A stretch of DNA of 64,000 bases from positions 1,555,001 through 1,619,000 of the forward strand of contig JAHQIY010000011.1 of NCBI GenBank assembly GCA_019054805.1, written 5' to 3'. The notes beneath the pieces are model-generated. The model ran no database searches. It had not been told where the DNA came from and saw nothing but the letters and a program-made list of their open reading frames with translations. This DNA is from Brachionus manjavacas (taxonomy: Eukaryota > Rotifera > Eurotatoria > Ploima > Brachionidae). How positions within the stretch are numbered: position 1 is the stretch's first letter; each line of letters starts with the position of its first letter. Shown here one piece after another: positions 34,550-46,332 of this stretch. The position numbers were made by a program, and so were the translations under genes.

Positions 34550-37500
34550 TCTTATTTTTATTATTTCTTCTTTAAATTTTTTCTGAATTAAAATGAACAA
34601 TTGTTTTACTAATTTCAAAAATGTGAACCTAAACAATTAAATGTAAAAGTTTAGTTTTAACTTGAGTTAAAATGCCTTAATCTTAAACCATAAAATTTAT
34701 TTTCAAAATCTTTTTTAGAGAAATTTACTTTATCATTGAAATGGATAATATAAAGAGTTAAATATAATTTTCATTGGATAGATATTGAATAGCTGGTTTG
34801 GAGAAATAAATGACAAGTGATAAACAATTACCAATGTAGGGCAAGATGAACGTTTTTAAAAATAGTTTTTGGACTTGTTTTGGTAAGAAAGAATAATTGC
34901 TTAATTGAGATAAGCCTTTTATTAATTGTAGCTTTAATATAGCTAACGTGACTAGTAAAATTTAGTTTATTACTTACTGTAACACCTAAAAGCTTCAATT
35001 GAGGTAAAACCTTAATTTACAGCACCATTAGTACACTATTTTTGAGCAATTTCTGAAGTTGTCTATTAAATCTTTTAAGTTTGAACTACAGAAATTGATG
35101 GAGGTTTCATCAGCAAATAATTTACAATTAATGTTGTGATTTTTAAGAAAAAAGCTAGGTCATTAAAGAAAAATTAAGAAGAAAAGAGGACCTAACACAC
35201 TTACCTCTTGAAATCAAGGTCTATTTTAGAAAATTCAGAAGTACGCCACCGAAGGATTCTGCTTGTATTCTTCCAGAGAAATAATTTTTGATAAGAACAA
35301 GAGCTTTTTCACTAAAGCCAACTCTCTTTGATTTGCAAAGTAAGAGATTTGGGTCTACAAAGACGAGAGTCTTGCGAAAGTCAACTAACAAGAGAACAGT
35401 AATACTCCTTTGTTACGTGCTACGTTAATTTCTCAAAAACTGAAAATAAAACTGATAAGCATGCTAAGATGGAAACATGGTCACTGAACATAAGAAGGAC
35501 TTAAATTTTATTTTGCACAAAGTTTTTCAGAGGTCAAAAAGTCAAAGTCAAGTTACTGACTTGAATATTTGAAATATTTTGTTCATAATCTAAACAATAT
35601 TATGAACAATTCTATGGTTTAACTTCTTTATTTTCAGTTTAACTTTTTTGTCTTCAATCATGTGAAAATTAAAAAATTTGTATATTAATATTCTATTGAT
35701 ATTTTTATGAAAAAAAAAATCGGGTCATATTTGATCCTTCGGAGGAGATTTTTTTAGCAAACAAAAACCGCCACACTCTTTTTTTTCTTCTAAATTACAT
35801 CAGCATGTAGAAAATTTTATGCTCTTTCAGAATATATAAACGTGAACTTTATATAAACAGTTTTGTCACCTATTAGTTTAATCCCAGCTTGATACCAGAG
35901 ACATTTGGGATGAAATAAGTGAGATTTTACAGTAGTTTTCATTATCTAAAAACTTGACCAAGGCATTTTTATCATTGTTTCCATTTTTTACAAGTAATTG
36001 ATGTCAGTGAAATAGGCCTATAATTTGATGCGAAGTTACGTTGACCTTTTTTGAATATTGGTGTAATGTTCGCATGACGCTAAACTGCTCGGAGTTCCGA
36101 ACTATTAAAGGACTTTTTAAAAATCATGGATATCGGGATCGAGAAATTCAAGGTACATTCGTTTAACAACACCGGACTAACTCCGTCAACACCAACTGAT
36201 TTATTTTTATTCTACTTTTTTAAACTCTTCGTTTACTAAAAAATCGTTAAAAATAACATCACTAACCGCACATTTATTTTTAATAAATGGTGTAATCGTC
36301 TTGACATAGTCGGTTGAGTTAGTTTTTTTGTAAACACCGTAGAATTGATCACTCAATATCTCAACAATATCAATTTTATCAGTTTTTGTTTGGCCTTTGT
36401 GGTCTAATAACGACTTTTTATGATCTTTAAAAGCCTTTTTTTTTTTAATATATGGAAATAGTAGTTTCGGATTTTTTTGGTGTCTTTGGCCAGCTAAATT
36501 TAAAGAGCTTTTCGATTTTTTGATATCTTTTTTTGAACTTTTATAACATATGTTGTATTTTTTTGGTCTCAGTATTATTTTAGCTAGCTCTTAATTTGTT
36601 CCAAAGCTTATATTTTTACGACAAAGTGACTTTAAGTGCTTATTGATCCACTCGGGTCTTTCTTTTGCTTTCTTTTGTCTTTTGTCTTATCTTTCTTTGA
36701 TTTGAATTTAGGAATAAGTTGTTCATCGTTTTGGTTGTAAAACTCGATGAATCGCTTGTACATTTCTTCGACGTTTAAGTTGTAAAATTCTTTGATTCAA
36801 TCATAACTATTCAGTTTGTCACTGAATTGATTAAAGTTAATTTATTGAAGTTATTATTTAACTTTTCATTAGAGTTTTCTTCATTTGGTATCGAACTGAG
36901 AACCGAAAATTCCCAGTTCAGGCTGTTGTGTAAGCTATTATTCATGGATGTACTTGTACAACAGGCAATGTAATACGCTGTAAAAATAAGATTAAAATTT
37001 TCGGTGATGATTAGGTCTAGGATATTTTTTTAATTTGGTTCTTAGACCGATTGAAACAAAAAGTTTTCTTCTTGATTTTCTAGGAACTTATAACTTTGTG
37101 CGAATTTTGATTGACAATGACCACCTAAATTTGACCACGAAATATTTGGAAAGTTGAAATCTCCAAAAATTTAGATAGAACTAAAAACGTTTTGATCGAC
37201 CAGAAGTTTTGCATGTCTGATGATTTCATTTATCTTAAGTGATATTTCTCGACTAGAATTCGGTGATCTAAACGATACATCCAACCAGAAATGTTTCTTT
37301 GCCCGCAGCAATTTTAAACCAAATATATTCAATTTCATTCGAGTTAAATATATCGTTAGTGACCTCATACGATTTTAAAGCTTTATTGACATAGATTATT
37401 ACACCACCGCCCTGCACACCAGATAGATAATAATTCGAATCGAATAATTCACATGAGAGATAAGTTAAGAGGTCTTAGACAAGATAAAGATATAGGAAAT

Positions 37501-37660
37501 TATATTAATGACTTAATTTATTAATTATTTTAATAAAGGATTATTTGAACTGACTGAAAATAACTTTAGGCTTCGCAATTCAGAATCATTACAACTGGCA
37601 ATGTAATACGCTGTAGATTATACTAGGTTTAATTCCTCCGCCATCCAAAATATGTAGATA
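34550..37660 (-). pseudogene. Decayed LINE-B, near-complete degenerate copy
   Basis: Same arrangement as 26530-29640: C-terminal RT remnant at 34550-35420, 2462-type repeat near 35705-35830, RT N-terminal remnant near 35990-36230, linker, and endonuclease remnants with GDFNFP near 37150 and an open stretch at 37171-37368. Dead in all frames. Confidence 0.65.
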
Positions 37661-37857
37661 TTTTAATGATTAACAGAAAAAATTTTCTAAAGAAGAAAGG
37701 AAACATTATAGCTATCCTTTTCATAATAAAGAGAGAAATAATAGCAGAAATACAAAAAAACTTTACTGTAAAATTTGTAGGAAAGACAACCACAACACAG
37801 ATTCTTGTTAAAATAATAAAAAATCAAAGCCTAATCTATATTATAAAAGAGGTAATA

Positions 37858-38131
37858 TGTAACCGGTTTATTATAAACAATGTTTAATCTTTAAAAGCTT
37901 TATTTAAGATATTGAACGTTCTGAAGTTCTAAGAATGGAATTCTTATTTATACCTATATGCTCGTGTCAAGAACACGAGCTTATAATTTACTCAAGATGT
38001 GAGCTTAGTGCTTAATGTATATGTCAGCATTTCGAAGCGTCTAACTTCTGAGATACGTGACAGGTATAATTCTTACTTATCTTTGTGCATCAGTTGACAA
38101 GCTGATGAATAAGTGATTATTCAGGTTAACA
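37858..38131 (+). mobile_element. Solo LTR (274 bp), third copy
   Basis: TGTAACCGG...GTTAACA flanked by AATA at 37854-37857 and 38132-38135. Differs by a few bases from the copy at 8254 (for example cctatatgctcg in place of cctagatgctcg) and carries the same 8-bp hairpin. Confidence 0.85.
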
Positions 38132-38412
38132 AATAACCAAATACAAAATTTAAAAATAAGTTTAATAATGTATTATTTTATTTTTATTTATTTGTTTTCT
38201 GTACCGAGCTAGGGCTTATTCAGAATAAATTAAAAAATCAAAATCGAAATAAAATATTAAATTAAAGTTAATAAAATGAGAAAAAAAATCAAAATAAAGT
38301 AAATAAGCTAAAAAAAAGAAAGTTTAGAAGACATAGATTGTTACATGTAGCATATGTTTAAATAATTCAAGTTTCACGAAAAAAGGAGGAAATAGTAAAA
38401 GCGATTACACAA

Positions 38413-39037
38413 TTGAGTTGGGTATTCAATATATCTCGATTCGAAACCTTTTTTGTATTACAAATTAATGAATTATGTAAGAGTTATGAAATACTAAAAA
38501 ATTTCACTTCTTTCAAAGGTGAAAAAATAGAAACTGTGTTTGACACGGGTGCATCTATTTCTTTAGTTAGTCTAAGTGTAGCCAAAAAACTAAATTTAAA
38601 TATAAACCCATCACATCAAAAAATTATCACAGCCGATGAACTACTCACAATGTTTTAGGTCAAAAAGACTTAATTAAAATTGAAGTTGAAGACACCTTAG
38701 CTCATTTTAATTTCGTAATAACCAATATTTTACACATTGAAATACTATTGGGATTAGATTGGATTGAACAAAAAAAAGCCATTATTGACCCTTCTAGAAG
38801 ACAGCTTTTATACCGGGAAAAATAATATATCTAAACCTGAAATCTGAGGAATCAGATGATGAATATTCTTATAATTATATTTATAGAATTGAAGATGGTA
38901 ATCTGACAAACGAGATAGTCGAATTGAACTATAATGATTATCCTCCCTTTAGCGATTATAAGAAACTAAATACAAATAAAAAAACACAATATTTGAATGT
39001 ATCTTCCTTAAAAATCACATCTTTGCCGACAATTTAA
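38413..39037 (+). pseudogene. Retropepsin-bearing gag/pol fragment with intact DTGA
   Basis: Second copy of 8809-9433. The active-site loop reads FDTGAS, the functional retropepsin signature, but the same one-base frameshift near 38645 separates it from the flap and GLDWIEQ half. The acidic Tyr-rich third part ends at 39037. A hydrophobic run (MIYIAICFTLLLLGI) follows near 39080-39130. No RT, RNase H or integrase is present, so the fragment is not a functional retrotransposon. Confidence 0.65.
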
Positions 39038-39257
39038 ACAAATAAACTTATAACAATGGTATTTCATCCTGCTTACCAAATGATTTATATTGCCATTTGT
39101 TTTACTCTATTGTTGTTAGGAATAACAATAGTGTGAAAAAATCACCATAAAAAAAATTTATCATGGTTTAAACATTATGAGAAATGGAAATCTTGTTTTC
39201 TCTGCATCAGAACAATACCTTTTTCAAATACTATTTTGATGGCTATTTATATAAATA

Positions 39258-40573
39258 TATATATTCTATATATTTTCTTTTATATTTTATGTTTTAAGTT
39301 TATTTTTTTTTTAATCTCAAAGAGCTATAGCCGGGCACAAATAAACAAATTAATCATCTATAAATAATTAAATAATAGCTAAAATTTATCAAAAAAAAAA
39401 ATTTATCTAAACTTTTAATATTATAATTTTGCTAAAAATGTATTGGTCTTCAAATTCAAACCTGTAATTTTAATTGAATTTTTTTCCTTAATTATTTTTT
39501 TTAATGTAAAATTATTTCATTTGAGATCATAGAATTTCATTTAAATAAGAAAAATAATTAAAAACTAATTCTAATATAAATTCATTGATTCAATTAATTT
39601 TATAATTTGATATCGCTAATACAAAATTATTCTTACTGACAATGGTCCTTGTATTTTTTTCAAAAGAAAAGTCCTTAAAATTTTATACACCAGGTTATTT
39701 AATTAAATCTACAGATCTTCAATTTCTTCAAAATGTAATTATTATTATTTATTAGTTCCAAGCCTCACAGGCTAAAAAGATAAAAAATAAAAAACTTTGT
39801 ACAAATTTTGATTACGTATAAAAGTCTATTTTCAGTAGATCATTTAATAGTTTAAAAATGCAAAAATATTCTTACCCGAGTTCCATATTTATTTTTTTTT
39901 GCGAGAACACAAACTTGAAATGAAAATTATTGTACTAATAGAGAGAGAAAAAAATTGACTTTGATTGACAAAAAAAATTATAGGTCGGAAAATTATATCC
40001 CTTAAACAATTTAATCGTAGAATGAAATAAATGTCCGTCAAAAAAATTTAGATAGTAAATAAAATTAGAAGATAAGAAAAACATCAATCACCTGTAACAG
40101 TCTATAAAGTATTATAGATTTTTTTGACTATCGCCATCATTTATTTTAATTGTGCAATCAAGAAATAATCTTTTACAGTGGGTAGAGTTTTCTAGTAAAT
40201 TTTTTAAATATCTCAATCGTTTATTCACATAGATATTTATTATCATTGAGTGAAAAATTAAAATAATCAAGTCATCTTTATTAAGTTATAAAATTTAATA
40301 AAAAAAATATAAAAAAAAATTACCAAATTAGTAAAAATTTGAAAGAATAAAAATATTTTGGATTTTTTTTTCTCATGACAATGAAATCTCTATTGTAATT
40401 CTTTTTCAAAATCTGACATTACAAAATAAAAAAGAGAATTTTACTGACATTTATCGACTTTTGTAACTGAAAGTTCAATTGAATTATTTGCTAAATTATT
40501 GGAAATTTTATATAAGTAAAATCGAATTTTACTGACATTAGTCCTCCTGCTTGATTTTAAGACAAAATAATAA
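39258..40573. other. AT-rich tail of composite unit joined without LINE-A
   Basis: Here the retropepsin fragment runs directly (attctatatattttctttt) into the tail that elsewhere follows the LINE-A TAC repeat. It therefore looks like the unit before LINE-A inserted, or a precise loss. The copy diverges a little more than the others (for example near 40200 and 39467) and ends at about 40573, which is the right edge of the repeat block. Confidence 0.6.
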
Positions 40574-41295
40574 AAAATTGCTAAAGAGTCTAATTATAGA
40601 AAAGAGAAATTTAATTCATGATATTTTTGAAAAATCAAAAACACTTTCATCAATTGAGATATTATCTTGACTAGAGAGTTAGAAAATTAAAAAATGAAAA
40701 TCGCATTTAACAAATAATGTCTTTTTGTTAAATTAAAAAAAAATTAATTTCTATTAAATTTTATTTAAAATATTTAGAAATTATCTAAAAATTAGAGAAG
40801 AATAACTGACAAGTCACAGTCAAGAGCATTGAGTTTATTTTGCTGATTAGAAAATAGACTAGAAAATTCGATTTTAAAATTATTAATTTTTTTTCTAAAT
40901 TTTATAGTACAACATTGTAACATTTTTTCATTTTTTAAAAAATGAAAAAATTGCTAATTTATTTCGATAAAGATGCTATCTTATTTTTTGTTTAGCGCAA
41001 AAATATTATTTAAATTTATTCTTATTTAATTAAATAGTGATTCAATTTATGCTTGCTTACTTAAGAATTTTAAAAGTAAATTATCTAATCTTGTGATCTA
41101 ATTTGAGCTTGAAAAAAAAATTTCAAAATTAATTGGTGCTGATTAAAAAAAAAAAAAAAATTAAAAAAAAAATCGCTAAGTTCAAAATGTTTATTTTGAA
41201 AAATAAAAATAAAAATTTCAAATAAAAAAAATAAAAAACCAACTAAAAATCATAAAATACTATTAAAAAGAAACCAAACATCGTTGATAACTAAT
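40574..41295. other. AT-rich flank downstream of FAS-like gene 1
   Basis: No gene seen. Long A/T runs lie at 41143-41175. The part from about 40930 is duplicated in inverted form at 5784-6232. It is likely the 3' UTR and downstream region of the minus-strand FAS-like gene. Confidence 0.6.
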
Positions 41296-44200
41296 TTAGA
41301 ATTCAGCTGCCAAGAAGCTGTTCAAGATTGAAGCAATTTTTGTGGCACTCTCTCCCATGAAAAAAGTTTTTTGTTCACCATCAATTAAGTGAACTTGTAG
41401 TCTGCCATTAACGTATTGTCTCAATCCTTGGAACAGTTTCTCGACCATTTCTTGATCAACTGTTTCTTGTTGACTGAAGATCATTTCCCATGGCTGGCAT
41501 TTGATTGTTGGAACAATGTTTGGTCTGACGACAACAATTCTGTTCAATCTCAACGGTTGGCATGGCACGTATTTGCATGAAATGATCATGTAGCGAACGT
41601 ACGAGCGAACAGCAGTTTCCAAATCGACCAAGTCGAAGCTAAATTGAGATTGTTCGACAACTTTGCCAACAACAAATTTGACACGTTCGTCAAAGGTTGG
41701 TATTTGAGCCAACATTTGGTAGAATTGTTCAACACTGAGTCTAACAGCTGGAGTGACAAATTGTTGGTAAAATCTGAACAAACCGTCAAATTCACAAACA
41801 CTCTCGACGCCAAACACAAAACCATTCAAAAATGTTTGACTCAAACCAGAGTCCAACAAGCACAATGAAACAACTTGTTGTGGTCGTCTCGAAGCCATTT
41901 CAAAAGCAACTGGAACTCCGAAAGTGTGGCCGACCAAGTGAACTCTTTCAACATGTGGAACCACTCTTTCGATTTGTTGCCAGTAGAATTGAGCCAATTG
42001 TTCAGCAGTTTCGAATCTCAAGCATTCTTGGGTGAATTGAAGACCGAACACTGGAACTTTGAGTTGTTGAGCCCATGTTCTAATGTAGCTGACTGATCCT
42101 TCGATTGGCATTACAACAAACAATGGCAATTGACCATTCACGCATTCAACATTGTTCAATTGTTCAACACACTTTTGTGCCATCAAAATCATTGGTCTTT
42201 CTTGGACTTGTCGTCTAACTTTGTTGACAAGCTCGCTGGTTTGTTCAACGCCAACAGTCTGTACTTCTGGCACTCTCAAAGTGAAAAATGGCATTTGTTG
42301 CAACTCAGCTGGCAATTGAATTCGCACAGATTGCACCAACATTTGTTCCAATCTGACAATCAATTTTTTGTACTCGACTGGAACTTGGACTTGTTCACCA
42401 GTGCCGATCAAAACCATCCAGTCGACGAGCAAAGCATGTCGACCACATTCACGTCTGCGTGACTCGCAAACTCCTTCGATCATCTTTTGGATTGCAGCAG
42501 TTTGAACACCAGTGGTCATTTGGCTTCTATTGAATACAACAAATAGGCCATAGTCTGGCATGATTGTTTGATTTCTGGTGTACTTGTCCAAATGGCTCAA
42601 CGATTTGACCGAAAAAGTCATTCCTTGTTGTGGTTGTTCAACAAATAGACCACCCAAGTGGAAAATGCTGCCAATTTTTGCCTCAAAGTGCGAAGTCATG
42701 CGGCAAGCTTGTCTAACCAAAAGCAAACATTCGGTCTCATCGTTCAAGTCCAATGTGGAAACACATTTGATTTGACAGCCAAATTCGTTTTGCAAATATC
42801 TCAACTTTTGGCTTTGTTGAGCATTCAAAACAACTGGCTCGACAGTGTTCACTCGTTGAGTGGTCAATACAAGGTATTTGACACCACAATATTGGACCAT
42901 CCATTGAGCTAATTCAAGACCAAAGTCACAGTCCAAAGCGCCAACGATCAAATGAGTTAATCTCGAATTTAAAACACATGTTTGACCAATGGTCCAGTTG
43001 TTGACAAAAGTTGGTCTCACTAGTGGCAATGTGGCTGCTGCTGTGGTTGATTTAACTTGGCTGATACCAAGTGATTGAGGTTGATTTTCAACAAGTGGAA
43101 AAGCGGTTGAGTTGATTGTTGGCAAATAAGTGTTGGCAATTGTCTCAGTGATGATGCTTGGGTTGAATTGATCTTTTGGCAAAACAACTGGAGTCATTTG
43201 AATGCCAGTTATTTCGATGCCACCACAAACAGTCTTGTTGGTGTACAAATCGTGCAATACAGGCAAAGTGACAAATTTTTCAGCTCTAATCAAATGTTCA
43301 ATTGGATTGATTCTAACTGATCGAATTCTAGTTGGCAACACGAGACCACCTTTTTGTTGGCACTCAATTGTTTGTTGTTTTTGTTGAGCCAAAAAGTTCA
43401 TGTGCAACATCGAGTCCAAGAAAGGTATCCATTTGCCAGTCCACAAAAGTTCGCCTTGAGTGCCAGTCACATTTGATCTAACAATTGGCTGAAATTCGCC
43501 AATCAATTCGTAGCCACATTGTTTGAACTGGGTGTAAATTTGTTCTTGTGGAACGACCAAATTGCATCTGACTTGGCTTTCCCATTGGCTTTTGAATGGA
43601 GTGACAAAGTCAAGACCAGCTGGTACATACACTTTTCCGTTGACAATCAAATTTTTGCCTTCGACTATTTCAAATAGACCAGTTGATGGCTGATAGTTGA
43701 TTTTGAATAGGACACGTTTGTTTTGTGGAACAATGACAACTTGTTGAGCTTGTTCACGCAAAACAGTGGCACGATGAATTTGAACATTTTCAAAGCAAAC
43801 TGGTGGCAATTGTTCCAATTCACATGCTTGGCCAAATACTGAGTCCAAACAGATTGGTCCGACAACAGTTTGTTGCTGTTGTCTAAATTGAGCCAAAGCT
43901 TTCCATACCAAGTACAAATAGCCAGTGGTTGGATACAAGACACGTCCGTTGATTTGATGGTTCAACAAATAGGACTCTTTTTCCAACAACGATTCAACAT
44001 CAACAGTAAATGTGACACTTTGTAAATCAGTGTTAATGCTCATTGAATTGATGGCATTCATGATCACTTGTTCAACACTGTTGCCAATTGCTTGTTTGCT
44101 CACAATGTATGACATTTGTTCTGGTTGAATGTTCCACTGAGACAAAAGGCTCAAAACTTTTTGTTCGACTGGCACTGGATAAACAGTTGGACACAATTTG

Positions 44201-45673
44201 AATGGTACAAACAATTTCACACAATCGAATTCAACACCTTCCAAATAGAGTCGGCCCAATTGGACCAAAAAGTGTTCCAAAACAAATTGACCACTAATGC
44301 CAAAAGTGGTTGGCATCAATGGAATAATGGTTGGCATGTTGGCAGTTGGAGTTTTCCAGCCAGTGCTGGTCATCATCAAAGTTGGTTGAATTAAACTTTT
44401 TTCAACAAAGTTTGCATCAAAGATCTTGGCGAAATTTCGATCAAAATGGCACTCTTGGGCACTTGCATCAAAGATTGCTGCAACATGACCGGTGTAGTGA
44501 ACAATTTGCACAAATAGTCAATGCTCATTGTTTGATAGAGACCAAGCGAATATTGTTCTGGTTGACAACAAGTCGAGATCCATTTGGACGATCTTGTTCT
44601 CGGAACAATGTTCAATGTTTCTAGACACTTTCTCAATAGTGGCAACATGTCGACCAAGTATTGAGTGTGAACGAGACCAAAGTTTTGAACAAAAACACCA
44701 GTTGAATTTTGACCAGCATTGATGGTTGTTGTTGTTGTTGTTGTTGCTGCTGCTGATGGAATTTCTATTTCTCTAACATAGATACCTTCCAATCTCAATT
44801 GTCTCAACAAGTCTCTGACCAATTGAACTGGACCAGTGATTACAACTTGGTCGACTGAATCAAAGCAAACTGGCACAACACCGCTTGGACATCTCGATCT
44901 CAATTGATCCCATGTCAAGTCGCCAACAACTGCCATCAACGATTGTGGCAAATTTTGAGCTTGTTGCAAACAATTGGCAAAGTAGTACGAGCACATCAAA
45001 GCTTGCTCGTGTGTCAAACATTGATCAATGTAGGCACACACCAATTCACCAGCTGATTGACCAATCATGCCATCGGCTCTGATGCCAATCAATCTCAAAC
45101 AGTCGACCAAAGCGATTTGAATCGCTGTCATGTAAACATATGATTCAACACCGGTCATCACATATTGTTTGTCTTGTTGTTCGCCAGTGATCAATTGCAT
45201 CAACGGGATTCCGTATGGTTTCAACAGCTCGCATGATCTCATCATCGAACATCGGAACGAGTCCAATTTCATCATTTCTCTGGCCATGCCACATCTCCAT
45301 TGTTCAACGCCCATACCAGACAACAAGAACCAAACTGGTCTTTGAACCAAATCATCGACTTGTTCGATTTGTCTCATTTTTGTTCACCATTGATCAAACA
45401 GAATCCTCTGAATGGGAACGATTTTGGACTGTAGGTAGAATGAGCGTTCAATAGAGACTGGACAGTCAAATCACTTGCGTTTTGTTCAACATAGTCCATT
45501 ACTTGTTCTAGAGTTTGTCTGCTCTTGGCATAAAATGGCAACACACGTGGCAATTTAACCAATTCGGACACAATTTCTGGTTGTTCCCAAATACCTTTGA
45601 TGGTTTGCTCTTCAACAACTTGGGTTGGGGCAGAACCTTGGATTTCAGTAGATAAAACTTTGTATGCGTACAT
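41296..45673 (-). CDS. FAS-derived protein 1 (AT-DH-KR-TE), two -1 frameshifts in A runs
   Basis: The protein is spread over three abutting minus-strand frames: 45673-45374, 45377-44391 and 44511-41296. Domain order follows animal fatty acid synthase. A short linker is followed by AT (FLLSGMG, nucleophile in GQSAGE, His in LVHTQYL), a dehydratase with HQINGRVLYP and its partner Asp in FLDSMLHMN, a degenerate ketoreductase (GALDCDFGLELAQWM), and a thioesterase-like domain. Ketosynthase, pseudo-methyltransferase, enoyl reductase and acyl carrier domains are absent. In the AT the malonyl-binding Arg position is Phe (SYYFANC). The ketoreductase lacks the Tyr-Gly-Phe-Ala-Asn segment. The thioesterase has GHTFG in place of GxSxG, and Gln replaces the His before KTFF. 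Each frame break is one A short relative to the open paralogue or the expected frame, so assembly error is plausible. Codon use is strongly biased (Leu mostly TTG, Gln CAA), unlike its AT-rich surroundings, suggesting high expression. Confidence 0.8.
44394..45608. repeat. Inverted repeat arm 1 (AT segment of FAS-like gene 1)
   Basis: Reverse complement of 46482-47706. I saw only a handful of substitutions across 1.2 kb, plus a 9-bp difference in an ACA repeat and a one-base difference in an A run. Outside these limits the two genes are clearly diverged. The spacer between arms is 873 bp. Confidence 0.9.
44725..44755 (-). repeat. (ACA)n microsatellite encoding poly-Thr in AT domain, copy 1
   Basis: Encodes Ala-Ala-Ala followed by seven Thr, just before the active-site His of the AT domain. 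The paralogue has ten Thr. Confidence 0.85.
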
Positions 45674-46332
45674 TTTTCAATAAATAACAATAAGTTAATA
45701 TAAAAATAACAATAGATTTGAGGGTCTAAAAGATAAAATTTATTAAAATTTTTCGGCTTATAAAAAAAGGTCTTTATTTAACTTAAAATTTCTATATTGA
45801 TAAATAAAAAAATGACAATCTATTTATATATGATTACAAATAAGCTTATCCATCTTTATTTTAATCATCTTACAGATCTTTCAGCTTTTCTCGAATTTTC
45901 GTTTTCATGAAAAGCATGAAATCATGATCTTTTATTCAAATCTATTCACTAGATACCAATTTTTTGAAATTTTTCAATCTTTCATTTTTTGCAAGTGTAT
46001 TCTGAATTTGATTTTTTTTATGCTTTCTTTTAAGCTTTTCTTTTCTTGACTTTTTCATTAATCCAGGGTACTAAATTTCTCGATTAATTTTTATGAAAAA
46101 AATCTAAAGCTTTTTTTTCTTTTGAAAATTTTTGTTTAAGCTCAGCTCAATTTCCCTTTTATTTTTTTTGTAAATTCCATTTGTTTTAATTAAATAAATA
46201 AATTAAATTTTATCTAGATCGATCATATTACCTTTAGAAAAAAGTTATATTTAATTTTTTACTGTTAAAAAATAAACAAAATTTAAAATTATTTGGTTAA
46301 AATTTTAACATAAATTTAATTTAGAAAAAAAA
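45674..46332. promoter_or_regulatory. Divergent intergenic region between the two FAS-like genes
   Basis: 659 bp of AT-rich DNA between the start codons of two divergent genes. It should contain both promoters or a shared bidirectional one. No TATA box can be picked out reliably in such AT-rich sequence. The gene-2 start at 46333 is preceded by agaaaaaaaa. Confidence 0.45.

Noticed and set aside
44391-45377. Programmed -1 ribosomal frameshifting in FAS-like gene 1
   Set aside because: Neither A run forms a canonical X XXY YYZ heptamer in the zero frame, and I saw no clear downstream structure; homopolymer error is simpler. Not fully excluded.
41586-45454. Many 60-110-codon open frames opposite and within the FAS-like genes
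   Set aside because: They are shadows created by the biased codon use (TTG/CAA) of the real genes; none has family motifs.
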